A DNA stretch of 64,000 bases from Sphingomonas sp. PP-F2F-A104-K0414. Lineage in GTDB: Bacteria; Pseudomonadota; Alphaproteobacteria; Sphingomonadales; Sphingomonadaceae. The stretch lies in the NCBI RefSeq assembly GCF_004340945.1, contig NZ_SLYD01000002.1:372001-436000 (forward strand), given 5' to 3'. A program made the position numbers and the translations under genes. How positions within the stretch are numbered: position 1 is the first letter of the stretch; every line of letters begins with the position of its first letter. This document shows positions 46,901 to 55,385 of the stretch, one piece after another. The notes under the pieces are model-generated. The model was given only the letters and a program-made list of their open reading frames with translations. It had not been told where the DNA came from and did no database searches.

Positions 46901-48274
46901 ATGACCTCGCCCCCGCCGCGCCCCTGGCGCACCGAATTCGCGGCCACGCTGAAGCTCGCCTGGCCGCTGGTCGCGACCAATCTCGCGCAGGCGCTGGTCG
47001 GTGCGACCGACGTGGCGATGCTGGGGCGGCTCGGGCCCGACACGCTGGCGGCGGCGACGCTTGGGCTGAACCTCTACCTCGTCTTCCTCGTCTTCGGCAT
47101 GGGCCTGACGACCGCCGCGGTGCCGATGATCGCGCGCGAGCGGGGTGCGCGGCCGCATGCGGTGCGCGATATCCGGCGGACCGTACGCCAGACCATATGG
47201 GTCGCCGCCACGCTCTGTATCCCGTCGTGGATCGTGCTGTGGAATGCCGAAACGATCCTCGTCCACCTGCTCGACCAGGATCCGAAGCTTGCACACGAGG
47301 CGGCGAGGTTCGTCCGCGCAGTGATGTGGGGGATGCTGCCGAGCCTCGCCTTCCTCGTGCTGCGCGCGTTCGTCGCCGCGCTCGAGAAACCGGCATGGTC
47401 GCTGGTGGTGATGGTCGGGCTGCTAATCGTCAACGCCGGGCTCAACTGGCTGCTGATCTTCGGTCATGCCGGCCTGCCCGCGCTCGGCCTGCTTGGATCC
47501 GGCACCGCGAGCAGCATCGCCAACGGCCTCAGCTTCGTCGCGATGGCCGCCGTGATCGTCTACGCAAAGCCGTTCCGCCGCTATCGCCTGCTCGGCCGGT
47601 TCTGGCGCGCCGACTGGCCGCGATACCGTGCGGTGTGGACGCTCGGCCTGCCGATCGCGATCACGCTCGGGTTCGAATCGACCGTGTTCATCGCCGCGGT
47701 CTTCCTGATGGGCCTGCTCGGGACCGTGCCGCTCGCCGCGCACGCGATCGCGATCCAGATCGCCAGCGTCACTTTCATGGTCCCGCTCGGCATCGCGCAA
47801 GCCGCCACGATCCGCGTCGGTCTCGCGACCGGACGCGGCGACCGCGCGGGGATCGGCCGTGCCGGCTGGGCGGCGTTCGCGATCGGCGAAGGCTTCATGG
47901 TGCTCACCGCCGCGTTGCTGATCCTCGCGCCGCAACTCCTGATCGGCATCATCCTCGACGTCGATGCGCCTGCGAACGCGCCGGTCGTCGCGCTGGCGAT
48001 CTCGCTGCTCGCGGTGGCCGCGGTGTTCCAGGTGGTCGACGGCGCGCAGGTGATCGGCGCGGGGATGTTGCGCGGGCTCGGCGATACGACGGTGCCAATG
48101 ATCTTCGCGGCGATCGGCTATTGGGGGATCGGCATCGGTGTAGGCGCGTGGCTCGCATTCGGGCGCGGCTGGGGCGGGGTGGGGATATGGACCGGACTTG
48201 CGACCGGTCTGGCCGTGGTTTCGGTGCTGATGATGGCGCGATGGCACGCCCGCGAGCGGCTCGGCCTCGGTTGA
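46901..48274 (+). CDS. MATE family efflux transporter
   Basis: A 457-residue membrane protein with about 12 hydrophobic segments and the two-bundle MATE pattern: WPLVATNLAQALVGATDVAMLGRLGPDTLAAATLGLNLYLVFLVFGMGL in the first half and GLPIAITLGFESTVFIAAVFLMGLLGTVPLAAHAIAIQIASVTFMVPLGIAQAATIRVGLATGRGD in the second. Such exporters move cationic drugs or metabolites out using Na+ or H+ gradients (NorM type). The substrate cannot be read. It stands alone behind a palindromic gap. Confidence 0.94.
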   Translation: MTSPPPRPWRTEFAATLKLAWPLVATNLAQALVGATDVAMLGRLGPDTLAAATLGLNLYLVFLVFGMGLTTAAVPMIARERGARPHAVRDIRRTVRQTIWVAATLCIPSWIVLWNAETILVHLLDQDPKLAHEAARFVRAVMWGMLPSLAFLVLRAFVAALEKPAWSLVVMVGLLIVNAGLNWLLIFGHAGLPALGLLGSGTASSIANGLSFVAMAAVIVYAKPFRRYRLLGRFWRADWPRYRAVWTLGLPIAITLGFESTVFIAAVFLMGLLGTVPLAAHAIAIQIASVTFMVPLGIAQAATIRVGLATGRGDRAGIGRAGWAAFAIGEGFMVLTAALLILAPQLLIGIILDVDAPANAPVVALAISLLAVAAVFQVVDGAQVIGAGMLRGLGDTTVPMIFAAIGYWGIGIGVGAWLAFGRGWGGVGIWTGLATGLAVVSVLMMARWHARERLGLG

Positions 48275-48359
48275 GGCTCCACTGGCCCCGTTTCGCACTT
48301 ATGACGGTACCGTTAACTCGTTGAGGGCGTTAACATACATTGCATCACGGGAGTCTAAC

Positions 48360-48581
48360 ATGTCCGACCAAGACCGTATCGTCGCGATCGGGCTCCTCAC
48401 GCAGCGCGACGTCTTCGCGCTCGGCCACGATCTGTCACGCGTCTATCCGATCGACGAAGTGCCGTGCTTCGGCGCGCTGCTCGGGGCGATCGACGATGCC
48501 GACCGCGCGTTCCACCGCGCGCACGACGCCCGCCAATCGCTTGCCAATCCGCCGATCACGGTCGCAACATCGGCGCGATAG
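48360..48581 (+). CDS. Conserved-looking 73-residue protein of unknown function
   Basis: A small acidic soluble frame starting MSDQDRIVAIGLLTQRDVFA with GGGAG six bases before the ATG (ACGGGAGTCTAACATG). It reads on through GHDLSRVYPIDEVPCFGALLGAIDDADRAFHRA. The composition, the good ribosome site and an A/T-rich promoter-like upstream with two GTTAAC boxes (48312, 48329) argue that it is real. I do not recognise a domain. It precedes the MAPEG gene by 37 bases and may be cotranscribed with it. Confidence 0.7.
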   Translation: MSDQDRIVAIGLLTQRDVFALGHDLSRVYPIDEVPCFGALLGAIDDADRAFHRAHDARQSLANPPITVATSAR

Positions 48582-48618
48582 CGGCGTTCGACACCCGCTA
48601 CCTTAGCGGAGATCGATC

Positions 48619-49017
48619 ATGACGCATTTGCCTACCGAATTACTGCTGCTCGGCTGGTCGACGGTCTTGTTGTTCGCGTACGTCATGATCCAGGGCCAAA
48701 CCGCCACGCGCGACCGCGGGCTCGACTGGAACGCGGGGCCGCGCGATGGCGAGCAGAAGCCGCTCGGCGAGATGGCGGGCCGCGCGGAACGCGCGCTCAA
48801 GAACTTCCAGGAAACCTACCCCGTGTTCGTCGCGCTCGCGCTGGGACTGGCCGTGTCTGATCGTACCGGCGGTATCGGTACGATTGGCGCATGGCTCTGG
48901 TTCGGCGCACGGATCGCCTATATCCCGCTGTATCTGTTCGGCATCAAATATGTCCGCAGCCTGTGCTGGATGGTATCGATCCTTGGCCTGCTGCTGATGC
49001 TGATCCGCTTTCTCTGA
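48619..49017 (+). CDS. MAPEG family membrane protein
   Basis: A 132-residue, four-helix membrane protein. The MAPEG signature can be seen in AERALKNFQETYPVFVALALGLAV and in GAWLWFGARIAYIPLYLFGIKYVRSLCWMVSILGLLLML, with the R-x-x-x-N and E-x-x-P residues. MAPEG proteins include glutathione-dependent enzymes; gshB lies far away in this window, and no substrate can be inferred. The stop lies three bases from the convergent mmsB stop. Confidence 0.9.
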   Translation: MTHLPTELLLLGWSTVLLFAYVMIQGQTATRDRGLDWNAGPRDGEQKPLGEMAGRAERALKNFQETYPVFVALALGLAVSDRTGGIGTIGAWLWFGARIAYIPLYLFGIKYVRSLCWMVSILGLLLMLIRFL

Positions 49018-49020
49018 GGC

Positions 49021-49896
49021 TCAGTCTCGTAACGTGCGAATGATCGCCGAGAAATCGAGGCCACCCTGCCCCGCCTCGGCGAACGCCTCGTAGCGCTCGG
49101 CAGCCTTCGCGCCCATTGGCGTATCCGCGCCAACGTCCTTTGCCGCGGCCATCGCGAGCCGCAGGTCCTTGAGCATCAGCGCCGTCGCGAAACCGCCCTG
49201 ATAGTCGTGATCGGCGGGGGTATCGGGGCCGATCCCGGGCAATGGCGCATAGGTGGTCATCGACCAGCTCTGGCCCGAGGACACGCTGGCGATATCGTAG
49301 AAGGCCTGTGCGTCGAGCCCGAGCTTCTCCGCCAGCACGAACGCCTCGCAGGTCGCGATCATCGTCGCGCCGAGGATCATGTTGTTGCAGATCTTCGCCG
49401 CCTGCCCCGCGCCGTTCGCGCCGGCGTGAATGACCGCCTTGCCCATGTCGGCGAGGATAGCCTGCGCGCGGTCGAAGGCCTCCGCCGAGCCACCGACCAT
49501 GAACGTCAGCGTGCCCGCATTGGCCGCGCCGATCCCGCCAGAGACGGGCGCGTCGACCGCGACGAGGCCCTTGGCCTGCGCGGCGGCGGCGACCTGCTTG
49601 GCGGTGGCGACGTCGATCGTCGAACAGTCGATCAGGATCGCGGACGGCGATGCGACCGCGAACAGCGCGTCGTACACCTCGGCGACATGCTTGCCGGCGG
49701 GGAGCATCGTCACGATCGCCTCGGCACCGTCGGCGGCTTCGGCAGCGGACGCCAGCGGCAGGCATCCGGCGGCCTTCGCCTTGTCCAACGCGTCCGTGCT
49801 CAGATCGAACGCGCGAACATCGTGGCCCTTCTTGGCGAGGTTCGCCGCCATGCCACCGCCCATGTTGCCGAGCCCGATGAAACCGATCCGTGCCAT
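49021..49896 (-). CDS. mmsB: 3-hydroxyisobutyrate dehydrogenase
   Basis: A 291-residue beta-hydroxyacid dehydrogenase. The N-terminal Rossmann motif is ARIGFIGLGNMGGGMAANLAKKGHDVRAFDLS. The substrate loop DAPVSGGIGAANAGTLTFMVGG and the catalytic Lys in GANGAGQAAKICNNMILGATMIATCEAF (G-x-x-x-K-x-x-N-N) are present. It oxidises 3-hydroxyisobutyrate to methylmalonate semialdehyde. It is the last gene of the valine-degradation cluster, transcribed from mmsA toward this end. Confidence 0.95.
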   Translation of the reverse strand: MARIGFIGLGNMGGGMAANLAKKGHDVRAFDLSTDALDKAKAAGCLPLASAAEAADGAEAIVTMLPAGKHVAEVYDALFAVASPSAILIDCSTIDVATAKQVAAAAQAKGLVAVDAPVSGGIGAANAGTLTFMVGGSAEAFDRAQAILADMGKAVIHAGANGAGQAAKICNNMILGATMIATCEAFVLAEKLGLDAQAFYDIASVSSGQSWSMTTYAPLPGIGPDTPADHDYQGGFATALMLKDLRLAMAAAKDVGADTPMGAKAAERYEAFAEAGQGGLDFSAIIRTLRD

Positions 49897-49917
49897 TGCT
49901 TATCCTCTTTAACGATC

Positions 49918-50001
49918 GTCATCCCAGCGAAAGCTGGGATCTTTGTGGGGCTAGCGTTTCGACCGCCAACGGGGAGACCCCAGCCTTCGCTGGGGTGACG
50001 G
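49918..50001. repeat. REP-like paired palindrome
   Basis: CGTCATCCCAGCGAAAGCTG and the facing CCCAGCCTTCGCTGGGGTGACG between the enoyl-CoA hydratase and mmsB genes. Confidence 0.9.
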
Positions 50002-50024
50002 GGTTGATACGGACGTTTGTCGGA

Positions 50025-50801
50025 TCACCTCCCCGTCCAGGTCCCGGCGCGCTTCTCGACGAATGCGGCCATGCCTTCGCTCTGGTCCGCGGTGCCGAAC
50101 AGCCCGTGGAACAGCCGCCGCTCGAACTGGACGCCCATCGCCAGCCCCGTCTCGAACGCCGCGTTGACCATTTCCTTGTTCGCCAGCACCGCCAGCGGCG
50201 CCATCGCTGCGATCGTGGCCGCCGTCTTCACCGCCTCCTCGACCAGCTCGTCCGCCGGCACGATCCGCGAGACAAGGCCCGCGCGCTCCGCTTCCTCGGC
50301 ATCCATCATCCGCCCGGTCAGGCACATCTCCATCGCCTTGGCCTTGCCGACCGCGCGCGTAAGCCGCTGCGATCCGCCCATCCCCGGCGACACCGCGAGC
50401 TTGATCTCGGGCTGGCCGAACTTGGCGGTATCGGCAGCGAGGATGAAGTCGCACATCATCGCCAGCTCGCACCCGCCACCGAGCGCATAGCCCGCCACCG
50501 CCGCGATCACGGGTTTGCGCGTCCGCGTGAAATTCTCCCAGCCGGCGAAGAAGTTGCTCGCGTACATCTCGGCAAAGCCCTGCGACTGCATCTCCTTGAT
50601 GTCCGCCCCGGCCGCGAACGCCTTGGCCGAGCCGGTCAGCACCGCGCATCCCTGCGACGCATCGGCATCGAACGCGGCAAACGCGGCGATCAGGTCGGCG
50701 AGCACCTGCGAGTTAAGCGCGTTGAGCGCCTGAGGCCGGTTCAACGTGACAAGCGTAACGCCACCGCGCTGCTCGACGAGGATCGTTTCGTAGTCGGCCA
50801 T
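50025..50801 (-). CDS. Enoyl-CoA hydratase
   Basis: A 258-residue crotonase-fold enzyme from ATG 50801 ([33 protein letters not shown]). The oxyanion-hole segment [16 protein letters not shown] and catalytic glutamates in [48 protein letters not shown] are in place. Within this cluster it most likely hydrates methacrylyl-CoA to 3-hydroxyisobutyryl-CoA. The frame reads further upstream only through a palindrome and is rejected there. Confidence 0.93.
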   Translation of the reverse strand: MADYETILVEQRGGVTLVTLNRPQALNALNSQVLADLIAAFAAFDADASQGCAVLTGSAKAFAAGADIKEMQSQGFAEMYASNFFAGWENFTRTRKPVIAAVAGYALGGGCELAMMCDFILAADTAKFGQPEIKLAVSPGMGGSQRLTRAVGKAKAMEMCLTGRMMDAEEAERAGLVSRIVPADELVEEAVKTAATIAAMAPLAVLANKEMVNAAFETGLAMGVQFERRLFHGLFGTADQSEGMAAFVEKRAGTWTGR

Positions 50802-50819
50802 TCCAAACCCTTCCAATTT

Positions 50820-50884
50820 CGTCACCCCAGCGAAAGCTGGGGTCTCATCTTTACCGGGAGACCCCAGCTTCCGCTGGGGCAACG
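50820..50884. repeat. REP-like paired palindrome
   Basis: GTCACCCCAGCGAAAGCTGG and the facing CCCAGCTTCCGCTGGGGCAAC with a spacer of about 22 bases, between the 3-hydroxyisobutyryl-CoA hydrolase and enoyl-CoA hydratase genes. Confidence 0.9.
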
Positions 50885-50894
50885 TGTTTTCTGT

Positions 50895-51938
50895 TCAGCC
50901 CGGCGTCCACGCCTCATGCTCCGGCAACGGCGCGAAGATCTGGTCGATCACGTGATCGGTCACAGCCTCGGGCGTCGCCGGATCCCAGCGCGGCGCGTTA
51001 TCCTTGTCGACGATCACCGCGCGCACGCCCTCAATAAAGTCATGCCGCTGCACGACATGCGCGCCAACCGCATATTCCTGCCGCATCTCGTCCGCGAAAC
51101 TCGCCATCCCCGCGCCCTCGTGGAGCAGCCGGAGCGACACCTTCATCGTCTGCGGCGACTTGGTCTTCAGCGTCGCGAGAGTCTGAGTCGCCCACTCCCC
51201 ACCATCGGCGTCGAGCGCGGCATAGATCTCCTCCAGCACGTCTGACGCGAACAGCCGGTCGATGTCATCCTTGCGCGCCAAGATCTTCGCGTCGGGTGCC
51301 GACGTGGCCAATGCGTCCAACACGCCCGCGATATCCTGCGGCGTCTCCGCGATCCGTGCCTTAGCGGTATCGAGCGTATCGCTCGCGAGAAAATGCGTCG
51401 CCAACCCGAGCGCGAGACACTCTGCACCATCGAGCCGGTGCCCGGTCAGCGCGAGATACTGCCCGATCCGCCCCGGCAGCCGCGACAGATACCAGCCGCC
51501 GCCAACGTCCGGGAACAGCCCGATCCCCGTTTCCGGCATCGCAAACTTGGTGTTATCGGTCGCAACCCGGAACCGGCACGGCAGCGCTAGCCCGACGCCG
51601 CCGCCCATGGTGATCCCGTCCATGAACGCGACGATTGGCTTGGCATAGGTGAACAGCCGGTGGTTCATCCGATACTCGGCGTGAAAAAACGCCCGCGCCT
51701 CGACGCCATCGGTCGCGCCCGACGCGGCGAGCATGCGGATATCCCCGCCAGCACAGAACCCGCGCCCCTCGGCATGATCGACGACGATCGCCTCGACCGC
51801 CGCGTCGCCACGCCACGCTTCCAGCGCCTCCAGCACGCCTTCGCACATCGCTAGGTTCAACGCGTGCAGCGCTTTCGGGCGGTTCAACCGAATCCGGCCG
51901 ACAGGCCCTTTACTCTCGACGATCAGATCATCGGTCAC
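50895..51938 (-). CDS. 3-hydroxyisobutyryl-CoA hydrolase
   Basis: A 347-residue crotonase-superfamily protein longer than the hydratase, as expected for HIBCH. RIRLNRPKALHALNLAMCEGVLEALEAW, EGRGFCAGGDIRMLAASG, FMDGITMGGGVGLALPCRFRVATDNTKFAMPETGIGLFPDVGGGWYLSRLPG and the ECLALGLATHFLASD segment are typical, and the MPE/D pattern carries the catalytic acid. It releases 3-hydroxyisobutyrate from its CoA thioester, the committed step of valine breakdown before mmsB. Confidence 0.93.
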   Translation of the reverse strand: MTDDLIVESKGPVGRIRLNRPKALHALNLAMCEGVLEALEAWRGDAAVEAIVVDHAEGRGFCAGGDIRMLAASGATDGVEARAFFHAEYRMNHRLFTYAKPIVAFMDGITMGGGVGLALPCRFRVATDNTKFAMPETGIGLFPDVGGGWYLSRLPGRIGQYLALTGHRLDGAECLALGLATHFLASDTLDTAKARIAETPQDIAGVLDALATSAPDAKILARKDDIDRLFASDVLEEIYAALDADGGEWATQTLATLKTKSPQTMKVSLRLLHEGAGMASFADEMRQEYAVGAHVVQRHDFIEGVRAVIVDKDNAPRWDPATPEAVTDHVIDQIFAPLPEHEAWTPG

Positions 51939-51962
51939 GAGTTCACCTCCCGAACATCATCT

Positions 51963-52050
51963 CCGCGCCTCTGCGCCTCTGCGCCTCTGCGCCTCTGCGC
52001 GAACAAAAGACTTTTTCGCGCAGGGGCGCAGAGGCGCGGAGCAGAAGAAA
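51963..52050. repeat. 9-bp microsatellite and inverted copy
   Basis: Four to five tandem copies of TCTGCGCC (period 8-9) run from 51963. The inverse GCGCAGAGGCGCGGAG follows near 52025 across CGCGAACAAAAGACTTTTTCGCGC, itself an inverted repeat. The whole can fold into one hairpin between the isobutyryl-CoA dehydrogenase and hydrolase genes. Confidence 0.8.
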
Positions 52051-52069
52051 GACTTGAACCTGCGCGGAC

Positions 52070-53227
52070 TCACTGCCGCGTCAGTTCGCGACCGACGATC
52101 ATCCGCATCACCTGGTTCGTCCCCTCGAGGATCGAATGCACGCGCAGGTCGCGCCAGAAGCGTTCGATCGGGTAGTCCTGCAGATACCCGTAGCCGCCAT
52201 GCAGCTGTAGCGCGCGGTCGACCACCGACGAGCCCGTATCCGTCGCCAGCCGCTTCGCCATCGCCGCGAACTTGGTCTTGTCGGGCGCATTCGCCGTCAC
52301 CTTGGCCGCCGCCATGTAGAGCAGCGCGCGCGCCGCTTCGAGTTCGGTCGCCATGTCCGCCAGCATGAACTGCGTGTTCTGGAAATCGGCGATCGGCTTG
52401 CCGAACTGCTTCCGGTCCCTGGTATACGCGATCGCCTCGTCGAGACACCGCTGTGCCCCCCCGAGCGAGCACGCGCCGATGTTCAACCGCCCGCCGTCGA
52501 GTCCCATCATCGCGATCCGAAAGCCCTCGCCCTCGCCGCCGACCATGTTCGCGGCCGGTAGGCGGACACCGTCGAAGATCACCTGACGCGTCGGTTGCGA
52601 ATGCCAGCCCAGCTTCTTCTCGTTCGCGCCGAACGACACGCCCGGCATGTCCTTCTCGATCACGAGGCACGAGATACCCTTCGGACCGTCCTCACCGGTG
52701 CGGACCATCGTCACGTACACCTCGTTCTCGCCCGCACCCGAGATGAACTGCTTCGAGCCGGTCACGATCCAGTCGTCGCCATCGCGCACCGCGCGGGTCT
52801 TCAAAGCGGCGGCGTCGGAGCCGGAGCCCGGCTCGGTCAGGCAATAGCTCGCCAGCCGGTCCATCGTCACCAGGTCGGGGAGATACTTGTCCTTCACGCC
52901 CTGCGAGCCAAACCGGTCGATCATCCACGCCGCCATGTTGTGGATGCTGATGAAAGCGGACGTCGAAGGGCACCCGTAGGACATCGCCTCCATGATCAGC
53001 GCGGCTTCCAATCGCCCGAGCGCGATCCCCCCGCTTTCCTCGCTGACATAGATCGCCGCAAACCCGAGCTCGGCCGCAGCCTTGATCGTCTCGCGCGGAA
53101 AGATGTGCTTCTCGTCCCACTCGGCCGCATGCGGCGTGATCCGGTCGGCGGTGAACCGGCGTGCCAGCTCCTGGATTTCGCGCTGGTCGTCGGTGAGGTC
53201 GAACTGGTTGGAGGTGAACTGGTTCAT
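52070..53227 (-). CDS. Isobutyryl-CoA dehydrogenase (acyl-CoA dehydrogenase family)
   Basis: A 385-residue acyl-CoA dehydrogenase starting MNQFTSNQFDLTDDQREIQELARRF at ATG 53227. CLTEPGSGSDAAALKT and WIVTGSKQFISGAGE are the FAD/substrate signatures. YTRDRKQFGKPIADFQNTQFMLADM and ALQLHGGYGYLQDYPIERFWRDLRVHSILEGTNQVMRMIVGREL close the domain, and the Glu of LEGT is the canonical catalytic base. The valine-cluster position makes isobutyryl-CoA to methacrylyl-CoA the likely reaction. Confidence 0.92.
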   Translation of the reverse strand: MNQFTSNQFDLTDDQREIQELARRFTADRITPHAAEWDEKHIFPRETIKAAAELGFAAIYVSEESGGIALGRLEAALIMEAMSYGCPSTSAFISIHNMAAWMIDRFGSQGVKDKYLPDLVTMDRLASYCLTEPGSGSDAAALKTRAVRDGDDWIVTGSKQFISGAGENEVYVTMVRTGEDGPKGISCLVIEKDMPGVSFGANEKKLGWHSQPTRQVIFDGVRLPAANMVGGEGEGFRIAMMGLDGGRLNIGACSLGGAQRCLDEAIAYTRDRKQFGKPIADFQNTQFMLADMATELEAARALLYMAAAKVTANAPDKTKFAAMAKRLATDTGSSVVDRALQLHGGYGYLQDYPIERFWRDLRVHSILEGTNQVMRMIVGRELTRQ

Positions 53228-53242
53228 CGTGGTCCTATCTCC

Positions 53243-53325
53243 GTCATGCCGGGCTTGACCCGGCACCCAGAGCCACGGACGCCGGTGTTCGTGGTTCTGG
53301 GTCCTGACGTGCGTCAGGATGACGA
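53243..53325. repeat. Paired palindrome (CGTCATGCCGGGCTTGACCCGG family), left copy
   Basis: CGTCATGCCGGGCTTGACCC with CACCCAGAGCCACGG on the left and the facing GGTTCTGGGTCCTGACGTGC plus GTCAGGATGACG on the right. A second copy in the same orientation starts at 53647, so the two bracket the GIY-YIG gene. Confidence 0.9.
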
Positions 53326-53663
53326 TTGGGGTAAATGACGTGGATCGGCAACCGGCTGTCTACATCCTCGCAAGCTGGCGCAACGGAACGCTTTACATCG
53401 GCGTGACGTCCGATCTGATGGTGCGGGTCGCTCAGCACCGGGCAGGGTCTTTTGGTGGGTTTACCCGAATGTACGGCGTCAAACGGCTTGTCTGGTTCGA
53501 GATTGCCGACACGATGGAGGGCGCTATCGGACGCGAGAAGCAATTGAAGAACTGGCATCGCGCCTGGAAGATCGAATTGATCGAAGCTGACAATCCGACG
53601 TGGCGCGATCTGGCCGAGGACTTGGGATTCGGACCACTCCTCCAGCCGTCATCCCGGGCTTGA
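53319..53663 (+). CDS. GIY-YIG nuclease family protein
   Basis: A 114-residue single-domain protein. QPAVYILASWRNGTLYIGVTSDLMVRVAQHRAG carries the GIY-YIG motif (here VYI and YIG) and conserved Arg; GREKQLKNWHRAWKIELI holds the metal-binding Glu and Asn. It is a standalone YhbQ/UPF0213-type endonuclease whose role is unknown. The ATG at 53319 lies in the left flanking palindrome; a GTG at 53340 behind GGGG is the more natural start. Its last codons and stop are formed by the right palindrome. It sits on the opposite strand inside the valine operon. Confidence 0.88.
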   Translation: MTIGVNDVDRQPAVYILASWRNGTLYIGVTSDLMVRVAQHRAGSFGGFTRMYGVKRLVWFEIADTMEGAIGREKQLKNWHRAWKIELIEADNPTWRDLAEDLGFGPLLQPSSRA

Positions 53664-53731
53664 CCCGGGACCCAGAGCCGCAAGCACCTACGCTTTTGGC
53701 TCTGGGTCCTGACGTTCGTCAGGATGACGGA
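53647..53731. repeat. Paired palindrome (CGTCATCCCGGGCTTGACCCGG family), right copy
   Basis: CGTCATCCCGGGCTTGACCC with GGACCCAGAGCCGCAAG and the facing TGGCTCTGGGTCCTGACGTT plus CGTCAGGATGACGG. It is a direct copy of the repeat at 53243 and contains the TGA stop of the GIY-YIG gene. Confidence 0.92.
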
Positions 53732-53751
53732 GGAGGCAGACCGCAATCCAA

Positions 53752-55278
53752 TCACCCCATCGTCGGGATAACGAACGCGTCGTTGTTGCGCGCCGGCCCG
53801 CCATCCTCGGCCATCGCCGGCAGCGCAGACCCATCCGGCCAGCGCTGCGTGATCGTCTTGACCTTGGTCCAGAACTTCACGCCTTCCATGCCGTGCTGGT
53901 TGGTGTCGCCGAACGCGCTGCGCTTCCAGCCACCAAACGTGTGATACGCCACCGGCACGGGAATCGGCACGTTGATGCCGACCATCCCGACGTTCACCCG
54001 CGCCGCAAATTCGCGCGCGGCGTGGCCGTTGCGCGTGAAGATCGCGACGCCGTTGCCGTATTGATGCTCGCTCGGCAGGCGTACCGCCTCCTCGAAGTCG
54101 GCGGCGCGGACGATCTGAAGGACGGGCCCGAAGATCTCCTCCTTGTACGCCGACATCTCAGTCGTCACGTGATCGAACAGCGACGGGCCGATGAAGAAGC
54201 CCTTCTCGTGCCCCTGCAACGCAAACCCGCGCCCGTCGACGACCAGTTCCGCGCCCTCGTCGACGCCGGTCTGGATCCAGTTCTCGATCCGGGTGCGGTG
54301 CGCCGCGTTCACCACCGGGCCGTAATGCGCGTCGTTGTCGGTCGACACGCCCACGCGCAACGCCGCGATCGCCGGGATCAACTTCTCGCGCAACGCAATC
54401 GCGGTCTTCTCGCCGACCGGCACCACCACCGGCAACGCCATGCAACGCTCGCCCGCGCTCCCGAACGCCGCGCCCGACAGGTCGGCGACGACCTGGTCGA
54501 GGTCCGCGTCAGGCATGACGATGCCGTGGTTCTTGGCGCCGCCCATCGCCTGGACGCGCTTGCCCGCCTCGACGCCGCGGCGGTATACGTAATGCGCGAT
54601 ATCGGACGATCCGACGAAGCTCACCGCGCTGATCGCCGGATGATCGAGGATCGCGTCGACCATCTCCTTGTCGCCGTGAACGACCTGGAAGATCCCCTCG
54701 GGCAGCCCCGCCTCGACGAACAATTCGCCGAGCCGCACCGGCACCGACGGATCGCGCTCGCTGGGCTTGAGGATGAACGCATTGCCCGTCGCGATCGCGA
54801 CGCCCGACATCCACAACGGGATCATCGCCGGGAAGTTGAACGGCGTGATGCCGGCACCGATGCCGAGCGGCTGGCGCATCGAATAGACATCGATCCCCGG
54901 CCCGGCGCCCTGGGTATATTCGCCCTTGAGAATGTGCGGGATGCCGCAGCAGAACTCGATCACCTCGAGCCCGCGCTGGATATCGCCCTTCGAATCCGCG
55001 ATCACCTTGCCGTGCTCGGACGAGAGCAGCCGCGCGAGCTCGTCCATGTTCGCCTCGACGAGCCGCTTGAACTCGAACATGACGCGGGCGCGGCGCTGCG
55101 GGTTGGTCGCCGCCCAAGCCGGTTGCGCCTTCTGCGCGGCGGCGACGACGCGGTCCAGATCGGTCGCGCCCGACAGCCGCACGCGCGCCTGCACCTCGCC
55201 CGAATTCGGGTCGAACACGTCGCCGAAGCGCTCGGCCGTGCTGGCCGCACCGCTCACGAAATTCTCGATCGTCCGCAT
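53752..55278 (-). CDS. mmsA: Methylmalonate-semialdehyde dehydrogenase (CoA-acylating)
   Basis: A 508-residue aldehyde dehydrogenase from ATG 55278, which has AGAGG at good distance; an ATG six bases upstream would be too close. MmsA markers are GIDVYSMRQPLGIGAGITPFNFPAMIPLWM, FILKPSERDPSVPVRLGELF, SFVGSSDIAHYVYRRG and the catalytic Cys in FGSAGERCMALPVVV. It converts methylmalonate semialdehyde to propionyl-CoA with CoA and NAD+. It is the first gene of the valine cluster and is divergent from a LysR gene. Confidence 0.96.
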   Translation of the reverse strand: MRTIENFVSGAASTAERFGDVFDPNSGEVQARVRLSGATDLDRVVAAAQKAQPAWAATNPQRRARVMFEFKRLVEANMDELARLLSSEHGKVIADSKGDIQRGLEVIEFCCGIPHILKGEYTQGAGPGIDVYSMRQPLGIGAGITPFNFPAMIPLWMSGVAIATGNAFILKPSERDPSVPVRLGELFVEAGLPEGIFQVVHGDKEMVDAILDHPAISAVSFVGSSDIAHYVYRRGVEAGKRVQAMGGAKNHGIVMPDADLDQVVADLSGAAFGSAGERCMALPVVVPVGEKTAIALREKLIPAIAALRVGVSTDNDAHYGPVVNAAHRTRIENWIQTGVDEGAELVVDGRGFALQGHEKGFFIGPSLFDHVTTEMSAYKEEIFGPVLQIVRAADFEEAVRLPSEHQYGNGVAIFTRNGHAAREFAARVNVGMVGINVPIPVPVAYHTFGGWKRSAFGDTNQHGMEGVKFWTKVKTITQRWPDGSALPAMAEDGGPARNNDAFVIPTMG

Positions 55279-55385
55279 GAGCATCCTCTTCTAGTTATCC
55301 GCACCGTCGGCCATAAGGCTTTCGCAGCCAAGTGGGGCTGTTTGCAGAATCGCTCTGCGAATATGCAGCATAGGGTGAGGCGTTC

